Shown in pieces: positions 8,228 through 17,999 of a DNA stretch of 64,000 bases (position 1 is the stretch's first letter; each line of letters begins with the position of its first letter). The notes under the pieces are model-generated. The model was not told the DNA's origin, made no database searches, and worked only from the letters and a program-made list of their open reading frames with translations. The translations under genes and the position numbers were made by a program. Source of the DNA: JAPUME01 sp027294185 (GTDB taxonomy: Bacteria > Acidobacteriota > Terriglobia > UBA7540 > JAPUME01); NCBI GenBank assembly GCA_963555835.3, contig CAUVWZ020000001.1, forward strand, positions 62,001 through 126,000. The letters run 5' to 3'.

Positions 8228-8555
8228 AGTATCCCTCCTCAAGGTTCATAATTGTAAATGAGCCGCAACCTGCCGTTCTCTGATTCATTCTTCCGAGAGG
8301 CCCAGCTTAATTGGAGTGAGCCCTTCTCGATGTGACCGAGGGCCCATGGGAAATCCTAACGGAGGTATAAATGTATAGGCAAAGTCGGATAGGGCGGTAC
8401 GCCCGATTGATAAGGCGGTACCATCCCGAACCACTTTCTGACTTCCTCACCCCATCGGGAGCCGACGCGAAGGGCCTCGGCGAATCGAATCCCGCCGGCA
8501 ACGGTGCGGCTGCAGCCGGTAGGAGAGCCAGGGGTCGCTTTGCGGAAAACGCCCC
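8228..8555. other. Intergenic region, nothing recognised
   Basis: Between the cupin start and the 3' end of the phosphoesterase gene. It contains two copies of the word GGCGGTAC about 25 bases apart (near 8393 and 8414), but no gene, RNA or clear terminator is visible. Confidence 0.4.
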
Positions 8556-10415
8556 TCAGCGGCGCTGCAACTCCTCGATCCGCTGAACGATCCTCTGTAG
8601 TTCCTGGGTGTCCTCCGCGTCCCTCCATTTCATAGATTCCCGATAATGCTCGATGGCCTGCCCGTAAAGCCCCAACTTCTCGTAGAGCGCCGCCAGGCCT
8701 TCGTGGACTCCCACATTGGAGGGTACGACTATCAGCGCCCGGCGCAGGGCCGCCACGGCTTTCTCCGGACTGCCCTGGCTGAGATAAATCTCGGCGAGCG
8801 CTTCCTCCGCGTCCGTCTGGTCGGGCTCGATTTCGCGCCACTTCCTGACGATGTCGATGGCTTTGTCAAACTCTTTCGCGTCGAGGTAAACCTCCGCCAA
8901 CACCTCGTAGGAGTCCGGGAAGTTCGGCTTCATCCTCATGCCCTTGTGGAGTTGCCGGATGGCCAGATCCTTGTGACCGAGAGCTCGGTTGACGATCCCC
9001 ATGCCGACGACGCATTCCGCGCACGTGGGGTCCAGTGCGTACGCCTTTTCGAGCATCTCCAGAGCACCGGGATAAAGCTCGGTGCGGTTTTCCTCCTCGG
9101 CGTTCTCCCACAGGTCTTCGGCGTCGCCGAGCAGGCGAGTGGTTTCCGCGCGGTCAGGAATGCTCTCGAATAGCAGGGCGCTTTCGACATACTTCTCATA
9201 AGCCGCCGGGTCGCCCTTGTCGATCACGAACGCGTCGATGACGTCACCGTCGATGGTCTTACCCTGGACTTCCAGGCGCTTGCCGTTGACGTCGACGCGC
9301 GTGTATCCGAACACGCGTTTCGCGACTACGGTCCATTCGCGTTTGCCTACGTAGCGGAGCGGCGTTCCGCCGTTTCCGTTGACGATGTAGGTCACGGGAG
9401 CCTTACCTTGCCTGCTGAGGATCGGGCGTGTACGTTCGTAGTTATGGTCGTGGCCGTTGAAGACGACGTCGACGCCGTATTTCTCAAAGATCGGATGCAG
9501 CAAATTCTTCAAATGGATGCGGTGCTCGCTGTAATAATTCCCGCCCGCCGTAAACGGAGGATGATGAAACGACACAAACTTCCAGGTCGCCTTCGACGCT
9601 TCGAGGTCTTCGACCAGCCAGGCGAGCTGCTCCTCGCTCTCGCGGTTGGAATCGAGCACGACGAAGTGGGAGTTGCCGTAATCGAACGAATACCAGGACT
9701 CGGTGCTCGGCAGTGAGAAGTACTTGAAATAGTGATCGGCATTGCGTTCGTGGTTGCCGAGCGAAGGGTAGAGGGGTACGTGGTCGATCAGCGGCTTGGC
9801 CGGCGTGAAGAAGAGACGCTCCCACTGGCTGTAGATGTTCCCCGTATTTACCAGGTCGCCGCACTGCAGGACGATGTTTGGCTTTTCCGCTGCGATTTGC
9901 AAAGCGTTGCGGCGATGCATGTGCGGACCGTTCTTGTTGTCGCCGTAATAAACGAACCGGAAGGGCGAGTCCGGGCGAACGGCGGTTTGGAACGTTCGGG
10001 CCGGGCCCGAGTCGCGCCCGGAGAGGACCTTGTAGTGATATCGGGTCTCGATCTCCAGGCCTCGGATGTGAACTTCGTGGATGCGGTGGGCTTCTTCTTC
10101 CTCGACGGACCCGCCGTAGGCGGTTGTTTTGCCGTAAAGGACAATGCCCGCGGTAGGCTGGTCACTCTCCCACATAACGGTGATGCCGTCGGCGGTGACC
10201 CTTTGCAAGTAGGGGCCTTTGATGATCTTCGCGTGGAGGGGGGAGGAGCAGAAGCACGCCAGTAGGAGTGCGACGCTCAAGGAACAGAGCCGCGACCCTA
10301 ACAGAGCGGGAAGCCGACACCTTCTGCTTCGCCCGAGAGCCCAACGCCTCGCCGCTTGACGACGCGCACAGCTCCGTTGGTTTCCCCGATCGGCTGGAAT
10401 GTGATACGTCATCAC
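8556..10415 (-). CDS. Exported purple-acid-phosphatase-like metallophosphoesterase with TPR tail
   Basis: 619 residues. After a long basic N-terminus comes a Sec signal (about residues 44-62, LSVALLLACF), then a fibronectin-like N-terminal domain of purple acid phosphatases (KGPYLQRVTADGITVMWES), then the calcineurin-like domain with its ordered metal motifs: YYGDNK, LQCGDLV, SLGNHE, VSFHHPP and FNGHDHNYER. The last about 200 residues are tetratricopeptide repeats (at least four). Such enzymes release phosphate from organic esters outside the cytoplasm. Its ATG overlaps the stop of the upstream TPR gene by four bases (ATGA), so translation is coupled. The receptor-TPR-phosphatase order suggests import of something released by the enzyme; that link is inferred. 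Confidence 0.88.
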   Translation of the reverse strand: MMTYHIPADRGNQRSCARRQAARRWALGRSRRCRLPALLGSRLCSLSVALLLACFCSSPLHAKIIKGPYLQRVTADGITVMWESDQPTAGIVLYGKTTAYGGSVEEEEAHRIHEVHIRGLEIETRYHYKVLSGRDSGPARTFQTAVRPDSPFRFVYYGDNKNGPHMHRRNALQIAAEKPNIVLQCGDLVNTGNIYSQWERLFFTPAKPLIDHVPLYPSLGNHERNADHYFKYFSLPSTESWYSFDYGNSHFVVLDSNRESEEQLAWLVEDLEASKATWKFVSFHHPPFTAGGNYYSEHRIHLKNLLHPIFEKYGVDVVFNGHDHNYERTRPILSRQGKAPVTYIVNGNGGTPLRYVGKREWTVVAKRVFGYTRVDVNGKRLEVQGKTIDGDVIDAFVIDKGDPAAYEKYVESALLFESIPDRAETTRLLGDAEDLWENAEEENRTELYPGALEMLEKAYALDPTCAECVVGMGIVNRALGHKDLAIRQLHKGMRMKPNFPDSYEVLAEVYLDAKEFDKAIDIVRKWREIEPDQTDAEEALAEIYLSQGSPEKAVAALRRALIVVPSNVGVHEGLAALYEKLGLYGQAIEHYRESMKWRDAEDTQELQRIVQRIEELQRR

Positions 10416-11452
10416 TGCTGCCCTCCCAGCTTCCTCAGAATCTCTTCCACCCTGGCACGGTCGAGCGCGTCAGGGAAGTGATCCAGGTACGCCTCCAGAG
10501 CCCCCGCCGCTCCTGCGGGGTCCTGCTTGTTCACATAAAGCGACGTCATGATTTTGTAAGCCATCGGATTGAACTTGGGGTCGAGCCCTACGACGCGCCG
10601 AAAGCATTCCAAGGCCTGATCCGAATCACCGAGCTTGAACGAAGCCTGGCCGAGCTCGAATTGGGCGTTCACCGAGTCCGGATCGATCTCAACAGCCTTG
10701 CGCAAAGGTTCGACTGCGCTCTGATGATCCCCTTTCGCGTTCAAAGCCATCCCCAGACCGGCGTAGGCCAAGGAATGGTCCGGCCGCAGCGCCTGAGCCC
10801 GCTGGAACAGCCCCATGGCGCGGTCTGTTTCCTGCTGGGCGACCAGCATCATCCCCAAGTCAATATAGCCGATGTAAAACGACGGGAACTCCTCGATGAG
10901 CTTCTCGAGCGAGCGGGCAGCCTTGCTGGTTAGCCCAGCCTCCTTCTGCTCCCGGGCTTGACGGTAGGCCTTGACTGCCTTGGGATCCTCACGAGCCAGC
11001 AAGTCGTCGAACGTCAAGGGCGCTGAGGCTTCGGCGGAAACGCTTCCCATTTTGAAACTGACGTTCTGGTAGTAGGTCTGGATACGCATTGCGCCGAAAG
11101 CGCGATTCTCCGCCCTGTCCCGTGTGCTTTCCCTGTATTCCTTCGTATCGATTTGATAGAGGCCCGTCGGATAGCCTTCCAGCCTGGCCTTCAGGATGAT
11201 GTATTTGGGAGCGCTGACCTTCAGGACATAACGCCCGCGCTTGTTGGGGCGCACCCGCCCCACTTCAACGCCCAAACGGTCTGTAACAATGATCTCAACT
11301 GCGCGGTATTGCTCTTCGGTAAACTGGTTCGTGACGCGCCCTTTGATCTGGACCGCAATGCTGCCCTGGGCGATCAGAGCGGGCGCGGATAGGAGGAAAA
11401 AAAGCAGGGCGCGACATGTCGCGCCCTGCCAAGAGGTACGGAACTTCATCAT
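10412..11452 (-). CDS. Exported TPR protein with carboxypeptidase-regulatory-like domain
   Basis: 346 residues: signal peptide (ALLFFLLSAPALIAQG, about residues 15-30), a beta-sandwich resembling CarboxypepD_reg (QIKGRVTNQFTEEQYRAVEIIV, residues about 35-90), and about four tetratricopeptide repeats from residue 180 onward (LAYAGLGMALNAKGDHQSAV, NAQFELGQASFKLGDSDQAL and similar). It is a probable periplasmic scaffold. It starts 15 bases after the stop of the TonB-dependent receptor and overlaps the phosphoesterase start. The codons for residues 8-19, in the signal peptide, also encode a perfect 26-base palindrome followed by seven T, that is, a terminator-like hairpin inside the gene (listed separately). 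Confidence 0.85.
   Translation of the reverse strand: MMKFRTSWQGATCRALLFFLLSAPALIAQGSIAVQIKGRVTNQFTEEQYRAVEIIVTDRLGVEVGRVRPNKRGRYVLKVSAPKYIILKARLEGYPTGLYQIDTKEYRESTRDRAENRAFGAMRIQTYYQNVSFKMGSVSAEASAPLTFDDLLAREDPKAVKAYRQAREQKEAGLTSKAARSLEKLIEEFPSFYIGYIDLGMMLVAQQETDRAMGLFQRAQALRPDHSLAYAGLGMALNAKGDHQSAVEPLRKAVEIDPDSVNAQFELGQASFKLGDSDQALECFRRVVGLDPKFNPMAYKIMTSLYVNKQDPAGAAGALEAYLDHFPDALDRARVEEILRKLGGQQ
11397..11429 (-). terminator. Intrinsic-terminator-like hairpin inside the TPR gene signal sequence
   Basis: On the minus strand, bases 11429 to 11404 form a perfect 26-base palindrome (GC-rich stem of 11 pairs, CATG loop) followed directly by seven T (11403-11397). This has every feature of a rho-independent terminator. 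It lies about 40-70 bases past the receptor stop codon and inside codons 8-19 of the TPR gene. Ribosomes translating the TPR start would mask it, so it could act as an attenuator between the receptor and the downstream genes. Confidence 0.8.
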
Positions 11453-11467
11453 CGTTCACGTGCCTGA

Positions 11468-14400
11468 CTAGAACCTCAGCTTCAGCCCGAACTGGATGAC
11501 CCGTGGGCCGCCGCGGGTTCTGCGGATCTGGCCGAAGTCTCCCTCGTCCAGGTCATTCTCGGGGTTGCGGAAGCTCACGTTGTTGAAGGCATTGAAGAAT
11601 TCAGCTCGAAATTCCAGCGAGGTTTTCTCGCTGATGTTGGTGAGTTTGAAAAGCGCCAGATCGAACCGCCGCTGATCCGGGCCGATCACAGTATTCCTGC
11701 CCAGGTTGCCGAACAGCGCGCCCGAACTTTCGGTTGCGGCGGCGTTGAGATAGTTATCGACCCGCGAGTTAACAGGGCCACTCGTTACCAAGTCTGCATG
11801 CGTCATGCCCGGGGCGAGATTGGGCCGCGGGTTGCGCGAGTCAAACAAGAAGCCGCTGAGTTGATCGTCTACAATCGAGAACGGACGGCCTGACTGGAAG
11901 GTCCCGATTCCACTAAACGACCATCCCGACACTAAGGGATTTCCCTTAAAGGGAAGGTCCCACACCCAGCTCATGATCAGCCGGTGCCGGCGGTGAAAGT
12001 CAGATAAGCCCCGGTTCAAGAACGGCCTTGTTTGATCGTGCTCGATCTGGTACTTGCCCTCGTCTGAGTAGGTATCGATCGACTTGGAAAAGGTGTAGTT
12101 GGTGTTGAACATGTAGCTCCGGCTGAACCTTTTTTCCAGACTGATCTGCAGCGAGTTGTAAATAGAGTTGGAATTGGAAAACGCCGTGTTCACTCCTTCG
12201 TCTTCATCGAAGCCTAACAGCGGCAGCCGCGCCTCGGAATTGATCACACAGTCACGCGGATCGTCAAGGATGTCGCAACTCGGTGTGACTGTCGGAACAA
12301 ACAGGTCGGCTACGATGTCAAAGTAATTCGTCGTCAACCCGCCACCCGGAACATCATCACCCGGACGAGCCAGGAACCCGCCGGGGACCTGCTCGATATC
12401 GAGGGGCTGGTTGACGTTGGCAATCTGGAGCAGCTTGGTCCCTTTCGTCCCGACGTAACCGACCTGGAGGAGCAGGTCAGGCATCAACTCCCACTGGACG
12501 TTCAAGCTCCACTGCTGGATATAGGGCGTGGAAATGTTCGCCGGGATGACCTGCGCTTCGAAGGTTTCAAACTCCGTCGTCGGGTTTTCCGCCGTCGCCA
12601 CGATCGGCTCCCCATCATCGAAGCCCACAATAAAGTTTGGGACGGAGATCGTAGGAGTGTCCGTCGGAAAATCGTTCCAGCTTCCCCGATTGTCGACCTG
12701 TTCCTCCCGGAAGAAGGGTACCGCCTGTCGCAGCGAGTTGGCAAAGGAGCCTGTGGTGCGCTCGTAAAAGATCCCGTAGCCGCCCCGGAACACCAATCTC
12801 TTCTTCGGCGACCAGGCGAATCCGAAGCGGGGTGCAAAGTTGTTTCGGTCCGCCGGGATGATCGACTTGTTGGGGGAGAAGATGGGGCTGAGCCCCTCGA
12901 AGCCGGCATGTTCGGCCGGATTGAAATTCGAAGCGAAGGTATATCCCTGGAAGATATCATTCGCCGCCACCGCGCGGTCGAAATCAAAATTGTTGAGAAC
13001 TCCGTTGACCTCCCAGGGGCTGCCGAAGTAATCGTAGCGAACCCCGAGGTTGAGCGTCAGCGAGGATGTGACCTTCCAGTCGTCCGCGAGGAAGAAACTG
13101 TAGTCGTTGAATCGGTATCCCCGGATGGTTTCACCGTAGTTGAGGGAGATATCATCGAACTGGCGGGCGCGGTCCTTGTCCTCCGGTACAAGCCTTCCCA
13201 CAGTCAGGAACCCTCCCCACCCCCCCCCCCCCCCCGGTTTCTGTGGAGGCGGAATTCGCCGTTCTTGGTTTCTTGCAGGTCGCCGTTGAGCTGGTTTCGC
13301 CGATGCTCACCGCCGAGCTTGATGGAGTGCTTACCCCTGGTGAACGACAGCGTGTCACCGAAAGTGTACGTTTTCTGGATATCGAGGATCTGAGCGTCCT
13401 CCGTTCCAAATTGGAATTCGTCGCCCACGTCAAAAGGCCTACGAATGCGGATCATAGCCAGGTCGGGCCGCTCCGAGGCCAACGGGTTGTTAATGCCGAA
13501 CTCGGCGTTGGTAAAGTGCGCCCGGGCCTTCGTGTCGTTCCGGTTGCGGAAGAAACCCGCCCGAAATTCGTTGATGACGGAAGGGCTGAAAACGTGGATG
13601 TCGGTGACCGAGAGGGTCCGCTGGCCTGTGTCTTCCAGTCTCTCGAACAGGCTCAACGCCCTGCTGTTGGCCAGCGGATCCACGCTGGGCTGATCGGTGA
13701 AGAAAAACCGGCCGCTGAGCTTGTTGTTGGCGGTCAGTTGGTGATCGATGTTGATCGTGAACTGGTCCTGCTCGAATGTTCCCGGAATGACCGAAAGAAC
13801 CTCGCAGCTCGGGTATAGCTTATCGAGGTCATCCGGATCTTCACAGTCGAAACCGTTCGCGCCGGAAGGTATCAAGAAGCTTCCGTCAGGGAATTGGGCC
13901 TGTAGCAACTGCCTCGAGATCGGGTTGATGTCCGCCACATCCAGGACCCCGATGTCTGTCGCAAATTGGTCGATTCCCGCATCGGAGCGGTCATCGGTCA
14001 GAGCCTGAGGCATCCTTCTGCTGTTGCTCGCCTCATCGATGTAAGAGGTTATGGCTCGCGTGAACTGGTAGGAGCCAAAGAAGAAGGTCTTGTTGCTCAC
14101 AATCGGCCCGCCAATCGTAAAGCCTCCCTCGTTGCGTCTGAGCTTCTGGCGATCTACTCCGGCTTTGTTGAAGAAAAAGTCGTTGGCAATCAGTTTATCG
14201 TTCTGGAGAAAATGGTAAATGCTGCCGTGGAACTCATTCGTGCCGCTTTTCGAGATGAGCTGGAAGTTCCCCCCGCCGTTGCGGCCGGTCGCTGCATCGT
14301 AAAGGCTGGTCTGCAGCTTGACCTCCGCCAATGTCTCGGGCGCCGGCGCAATGTTGCGGGATAGCGAGCCGCCGCCCTCGTCAATCGTTCCCGCGTCGCC

Positions 14401-15057
14401 GTTCACCCTGCTGTTGCAGCACAGGAGATTGGTGACATCGACTCCATTGAAAGTAAAACTGTTGTTGGTCGTCCGGGCGCCATTGACGCTGGGCGAAATG
14501 GAGGCATTGTTATTGGAGAGCAGATCACTGATATCCGCCGACACCCCGGGCTCGATCACGAGAAGCTGCGTGAAATTTCGGGAGGAAGTCGGCAGCGCCT
14601 CAAGTTCCCGCTGATTCAAGGAATTGACAATCGTGGCGGAGTTCGTGGACACCATTTCCGCACCCGCGATGACCTCGACGGTCTCAATCAACGCCCCGAT
14701 CTCCAGCGCGACATTCACCGTCCCGATCTCAGCGGAGGTGACGTTGACGCCTGTTTGGGTCAGTTTTTTGAACCCGTCAAGCTCGAACAAAAGCTGATAG
14801 TCTCCCGGAGCCAGATAACGCGCCTCCCAGTCGCCCGAATCATTGGAGGTAACGACTCATTGTTCGCCGGTATCGACGCGCGTAATCGTGACGGTCGCGC
14901 CTGGAATCGGCAGGCCCGTAGGGTCCGAAACGGTCCCACTCAAGCCCGTGTTCGCTCCGCCCTGGGCGAGAGCAGGTCGCGGGGCGATCAGCGAAAGCGC
15001 AAGCAACACGCCAAGCGCCGTCGCCGCTGTGAAAATAAATGCATTTTTCGGTTTCAT
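11468..15057 (-). pseudogene. TonB-dependent receptor (Oar-like), interrupted by a TGA and by a G-tract frameshift
   Basis: Outer-membrane receptor of the acidobacterial Oar type. The ATG at 15057 begins a signal peptide (MKPKNAFIFTAATALGVLLA, cleaved after ALAQG), followed by a carboxypeptidase-regulatory domain (LSGTVSDPTGLPIPGATVTI), a plug domain (SRNFTQLLVIEPGVSADI, FNGVDVTNLLC) and a large barrel ending GLKLRF with terminal Phe. Two lesions split it: TGA at 14859-14857 in the same frame as both flanks (DTGEQ-stop-VVTSNDSG), and a run of 16 G (13220-13235) after HRNR that shifts the frame so translation stops at 13204. Changing the tract by +1 or -2 restores a frame of about 1196 codons overall. 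It is either a decaying gene, a phase-variable one, or misassembled; as written only 66 residues are made from the first start. Confidence 0.88.
13220..13235. repeat. 16-base homopolymer (C on plus, G on coding strand)
   Basis: An uninterrupted C16 on the plus strand, inside the receptor gene. Coding-strand counts of 14 or 17 would join the plug half (frame ending HRNR-Gly run) to the barrel half (WGGFLTVGRLVPEDKD). Poly-G tracts are classical slipped-strand phase-variation elements in other bacteria, but homopolymer miscounting is also common. Confidence 0.85.
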
Positions 15058-15777
15058 CCGAATCCTCAGAGTCAGATTGCGGTCGCAAGGGACTTCCGCG
15101 CCCATAGATTCAGTGGCGCACAGAGACTTCGCTCCCGTAACCATCCGATGAATATTTATTGAGATTGTCTGCTCCGACGCCAAACGAGACTGCCTCCAGC
15201 CCCGACCTCTATATCAATGCCATCGGTTCGAGACTAGCCAATAACCTGGGTCTTCGGGCCCCACTGGAGGATTACTCTCTACGGGTACGCTAGCACTTTC
15301 TCCGCCCCAAGGCAAGGCTCCCCGGATTTATATTTATTATTTATGGCTATCCTGAAACGCATTAGGATAGCCGCTATCCGGCTGCAATGCAACGGTTTCG
15401 CATTGCTGCTACCCTACTCCCTTCGCTGCCGCTCCGGCCCTCGAATGCTGCCCGATCATGGCGTTGCGGCGAAGCCGGAGGGCTCTTTAGCGACACCTCT
15501 CTCGCGCCGAATTCGCTGAGCTTGCCCGCGGCCATGGCGCCGTTTCCGGGCCCCGCGACCACGGCCTCCCTCTCCGCCAATCCGGCCCTTCTTGACATGC
15601 CTCATAAATTCAGCTTTTCAGTTTGCCCCGTTAGTTGACCAGACAACGCACAGGAGGGCCCGGAGTCGCATCACAAGGCCGAAAGGCCCCGCCATATTTT
15701 CTCTTGTGTTTACGGGTGGAGTACAGACAGGCTCACAGCGCACGTCGGCGTCGATCTCCGTGTCGCGCGCGCGAGCG
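15058..15777. other. Intergenic region with several hairpins, possible receptor leader
   Basis: About 720 bases between the 3' end of the radical SAM gene and the receptor start, both on minus. Visible structures: GGCTATCCT/AGGATAGCC (15345-15353 with 15364-15372), GCAATGC/GCATTGC (15384-15390 with 15400-15406), and GGGTC-TTCG-GGCCC at 15248-15261 (a UUCG-type hairpin when read on plus). I looked for cobalamin riboswitch boxes and did not find them. The hairpins may mark the end of the radical SAM transcript or a structured leader. Confidence 0.45.
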
Positions 15778-17370
15778 TCAGGCAGAATGCTCCTGGCTCG
15801 ATTCAGCCGAGGTTCCCAGTTGGACCAAAGGCCGGCCGCCCAACTCGATGGGCTTCTCCGACACGCCTGGCGGCATTTTCAGCTCCGGCATGGGTTTCCC
15901 CTTGAACAATCGCTGGCAGGGCTTGGCCAGCCACCGCGTCCACAACGCCGCCCGGTTCACCCGGGCGCTGTCGGTGGCAATGCCGGTATTGGCGTACATC
16001 TGCCGGTAGATTTTCGACATCAACACAAAGGCAAGACGGTTGCGCAGAGACTTCAGGCAGCGGGATCGCTTCCAGACCGAGGACAATCGATAAAAAGCAT
16101 CCCACACCTTCTGCGTGCGCTGGAGGATTTCGGGGCCGGACATGGTCGGATGGGACATATACATCTTCGGTCGAAGTGCCTGGGGAATGAGCCAGTAGCG
16201 GGTCAGAGGAAAACCGGCAATCCGGGTGGGATCGTTTTCCATCTTCTTTTCCCAGCGCTGGAAGTCCACCGTCCCGGGGAACGGGGTCATCAGCACAAAC
16301 TGCGCCACCGTCACCTCCGCTTCTTCCGCCAGCGCGACGGTCGCATCGAAGGTATCCGGCCGGTCCGTGGACAGCCCGAAGATGAATGAACCCAGGACGT
16401 GCACCCCGTGTTTCCGAAAAGTGCGAAGGCGGCGCACCAGGCTGTCGCCCGCAGAGTTGAATTCCTTGAAGACAGCCTTCAGCCCTTCCTCCGTGACCGA
16501 CTCAACTCCCACCAGCGCTCCCTTAATCTGGGCCTTGCGCATGGCATCCAGGAATTCGGGGTCTTCGGCCACCTCCATGGTGATTTGTGTAAAGAACACC
16601 ATGCCCTTGGGCATCTCTGCCAGGCGCGCCATCAACTCGAATCTCTCTTCCCGCATGGTCCGCAACTCTTCCAGCCGCTTATGGTCATTGTTACTCTCGG
16701 CCAGCTTCAAATCCTCAAGCGTGACCGGATAGAAGTTGTCGTCCGCCAGCGCAATGAAGCAAAACCCCATTCGGCGCAGTTCCACAACTTCGCGGATGAC
16801 CATGTCCGATGTGCGCTGGCGCGGGCGCTGGCCGTCCGTGCGCCAGACCGAACAAAACGAGCAATGCTTGGGGCATCCGCGCACGGTCTGGACCGAGGCC
16901 CACATGTAGGCGTTGGGTGGCATCAAGTCCCACCGTGCCGGCACGAACTGGTCGCCCTCGATATGCCCTCCGTCATAGAAGCGCTGGGGTCCCCCGTTGC
17001 TGCAATCGGCCAGCACCTTCGACCAAACCACGTCTCCGTCGCCCTTCACGGTCGCATGCGCGCCCCCCAATTCGTGCGCTTCTTCCGGGTAGAGACTGGA
17101 TTGAATACCGCCGAAGATCACATAGGCGCCGCGCTCGCGCGCCATCCGTCCCACCTCGTAGCCGCGCAGGGCGTTTCCGCTGTGGATTCCGATTCCCACC
17201 ACGTCCCCCGCTTGCATCTGTGAGGCGTCGATCTGCTCCAGCGATTCGTCGATAACCACGGGGTCCCCGAAGCTGCGCGGCGTGGCAGCCGCAATCACAT
17301 AAAGCCACCGGGGCGTAATCACGCCTATGCCAAATGATAAGTGGTTAGGATTAACTAAGAATACACGCAT
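15778..17370 (-). CDS. B12-binding-domain radical SAM protein
   Basis: 530 residues. The N-terminal about 150 residues form a Rossmann-like cobalamin-binding domain (MRVFLVNPNHLSFGIGV; DVVGIGIHSGNALRGYEVG), followed by a radical SAM TIM barrel with the cluster motif CPKHCSFC (CxxxCxxC) near residue 165. The C-terminal part resembles the DUF4070 extension of hopanoid, bacteriochlorophyll and related methylases (FMTPFPGTVDFQRW). The His of the cobalamin loop is present but the Asp two residues before it, as in DxHxxG, is Gly. The reaction is probably a radical methylation or rearrangement of a lipid or cofactor; the substrate cannot be told. It is monocistronic, with about 600 bases of gene-free DNA upstream. 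Confidence 0.85.
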   Translation of the reverse strand: MRVFLVNPNHLSFGIGVITPRWLYVIAAATPRSFGDPVVIDESLEQIDASQMQAGDVVGIGIHSGNALRGYEVGRMARERGAYVIFGGIQSSLYPEEAHELGGAHATVKGDGDVVWSKVLADCSNGGPQRFYDGGHIEGDQFVPARWDLMPPNAYMWASVQTVRGCPKHCSFCSVWRTDGQRPRQRTSDMVIREVVELRRMGFCFIALADDNFYPVTLEDLKLAESNNDHKRLEELRTMREERFELMARLAEMPKGMVFFTQITMEVAEDPEFLDAMRKAQIKGALVGVESVTEEGLKAVFKEFNSAGDSLVRRLRTFRKHGVHVLGSFIFGLSTDRPDTFDATVALAEEAEVTVAQFVLMTPFPGTVDFQRWEKKMENDPTRIAGFPLTRYWLIPQALRPKMYMSHPTMSGPEILQRTQKVWDAFYRLSSVWKRSRCLKSLRNRLAFVLMSKIYRQMYANTGIATDSARVNRAALWTRWLAKPCQRLFKGKPMPELKMPPGVSEKPIELGGRPLVQLGTSAESSQEHSA

Positions 17371-17774
17371 GAAATTACTCTCCTCGCCCGAGGATGGATC
17401 TCGATGACAGTATCAATTTTACTTCGGCAAAAAGAATGCCCGGAAGAACCTTGCAGGCCATGCTTACGGCCCAAAACTGTGCGGGGCTCACCCCCCACCG
17501 AATCGTCAACTCGGCAAGCGGGCTTCGCCCTGCCCTCCATCCCGAATGCCCTCGGCCTCTAAACCGCCGGATAAATCGGCGACCGAGGACCCCCTTGCAA
17601 CTGCAACAAACACATTCATGTTAGCTTAAACCCGTGCAATCGCTCTGTTGCCTGGGCGACGACTAACCAACCAAAGGAACAAACCAACCGTTGTTAGCAG
17701 TAATCCTAGTCCACCCCGGAGTACATGTCAACGCAGGGCTTACGAAAACATCTATTTCTGGAAAGAATTTCCGG

Positions 17775-17851
<77 letters not shown>

Positions 17852-17999
17852 ATCACAGCCCAGGGCTGTGGAACTGTTTTCGGGGGCGGGTAGGGATTAC
17901 CGGCGGATGAGAAAAGCAACATTGTGAGAATTGTTATTTCTCATTTCTCAAGTCCCTTCCACCTCCTACCGCAGGTAAAGGTTGGAAATAGCACCTGCG

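Noticed and set aside
14857..14859. TGA recoding (selenocysteine or altered code)
   Set aside because: TGA ends normal genes in this window, no SECIS-like hairpin context is seen, and the site is not at a catalytic Cys position of a receptor.
15058..15400. Cobalamin riboswitch before the TonB receptor
   Set aside because: The B12 box and the expected conserved junction words are not present on the minus strand.
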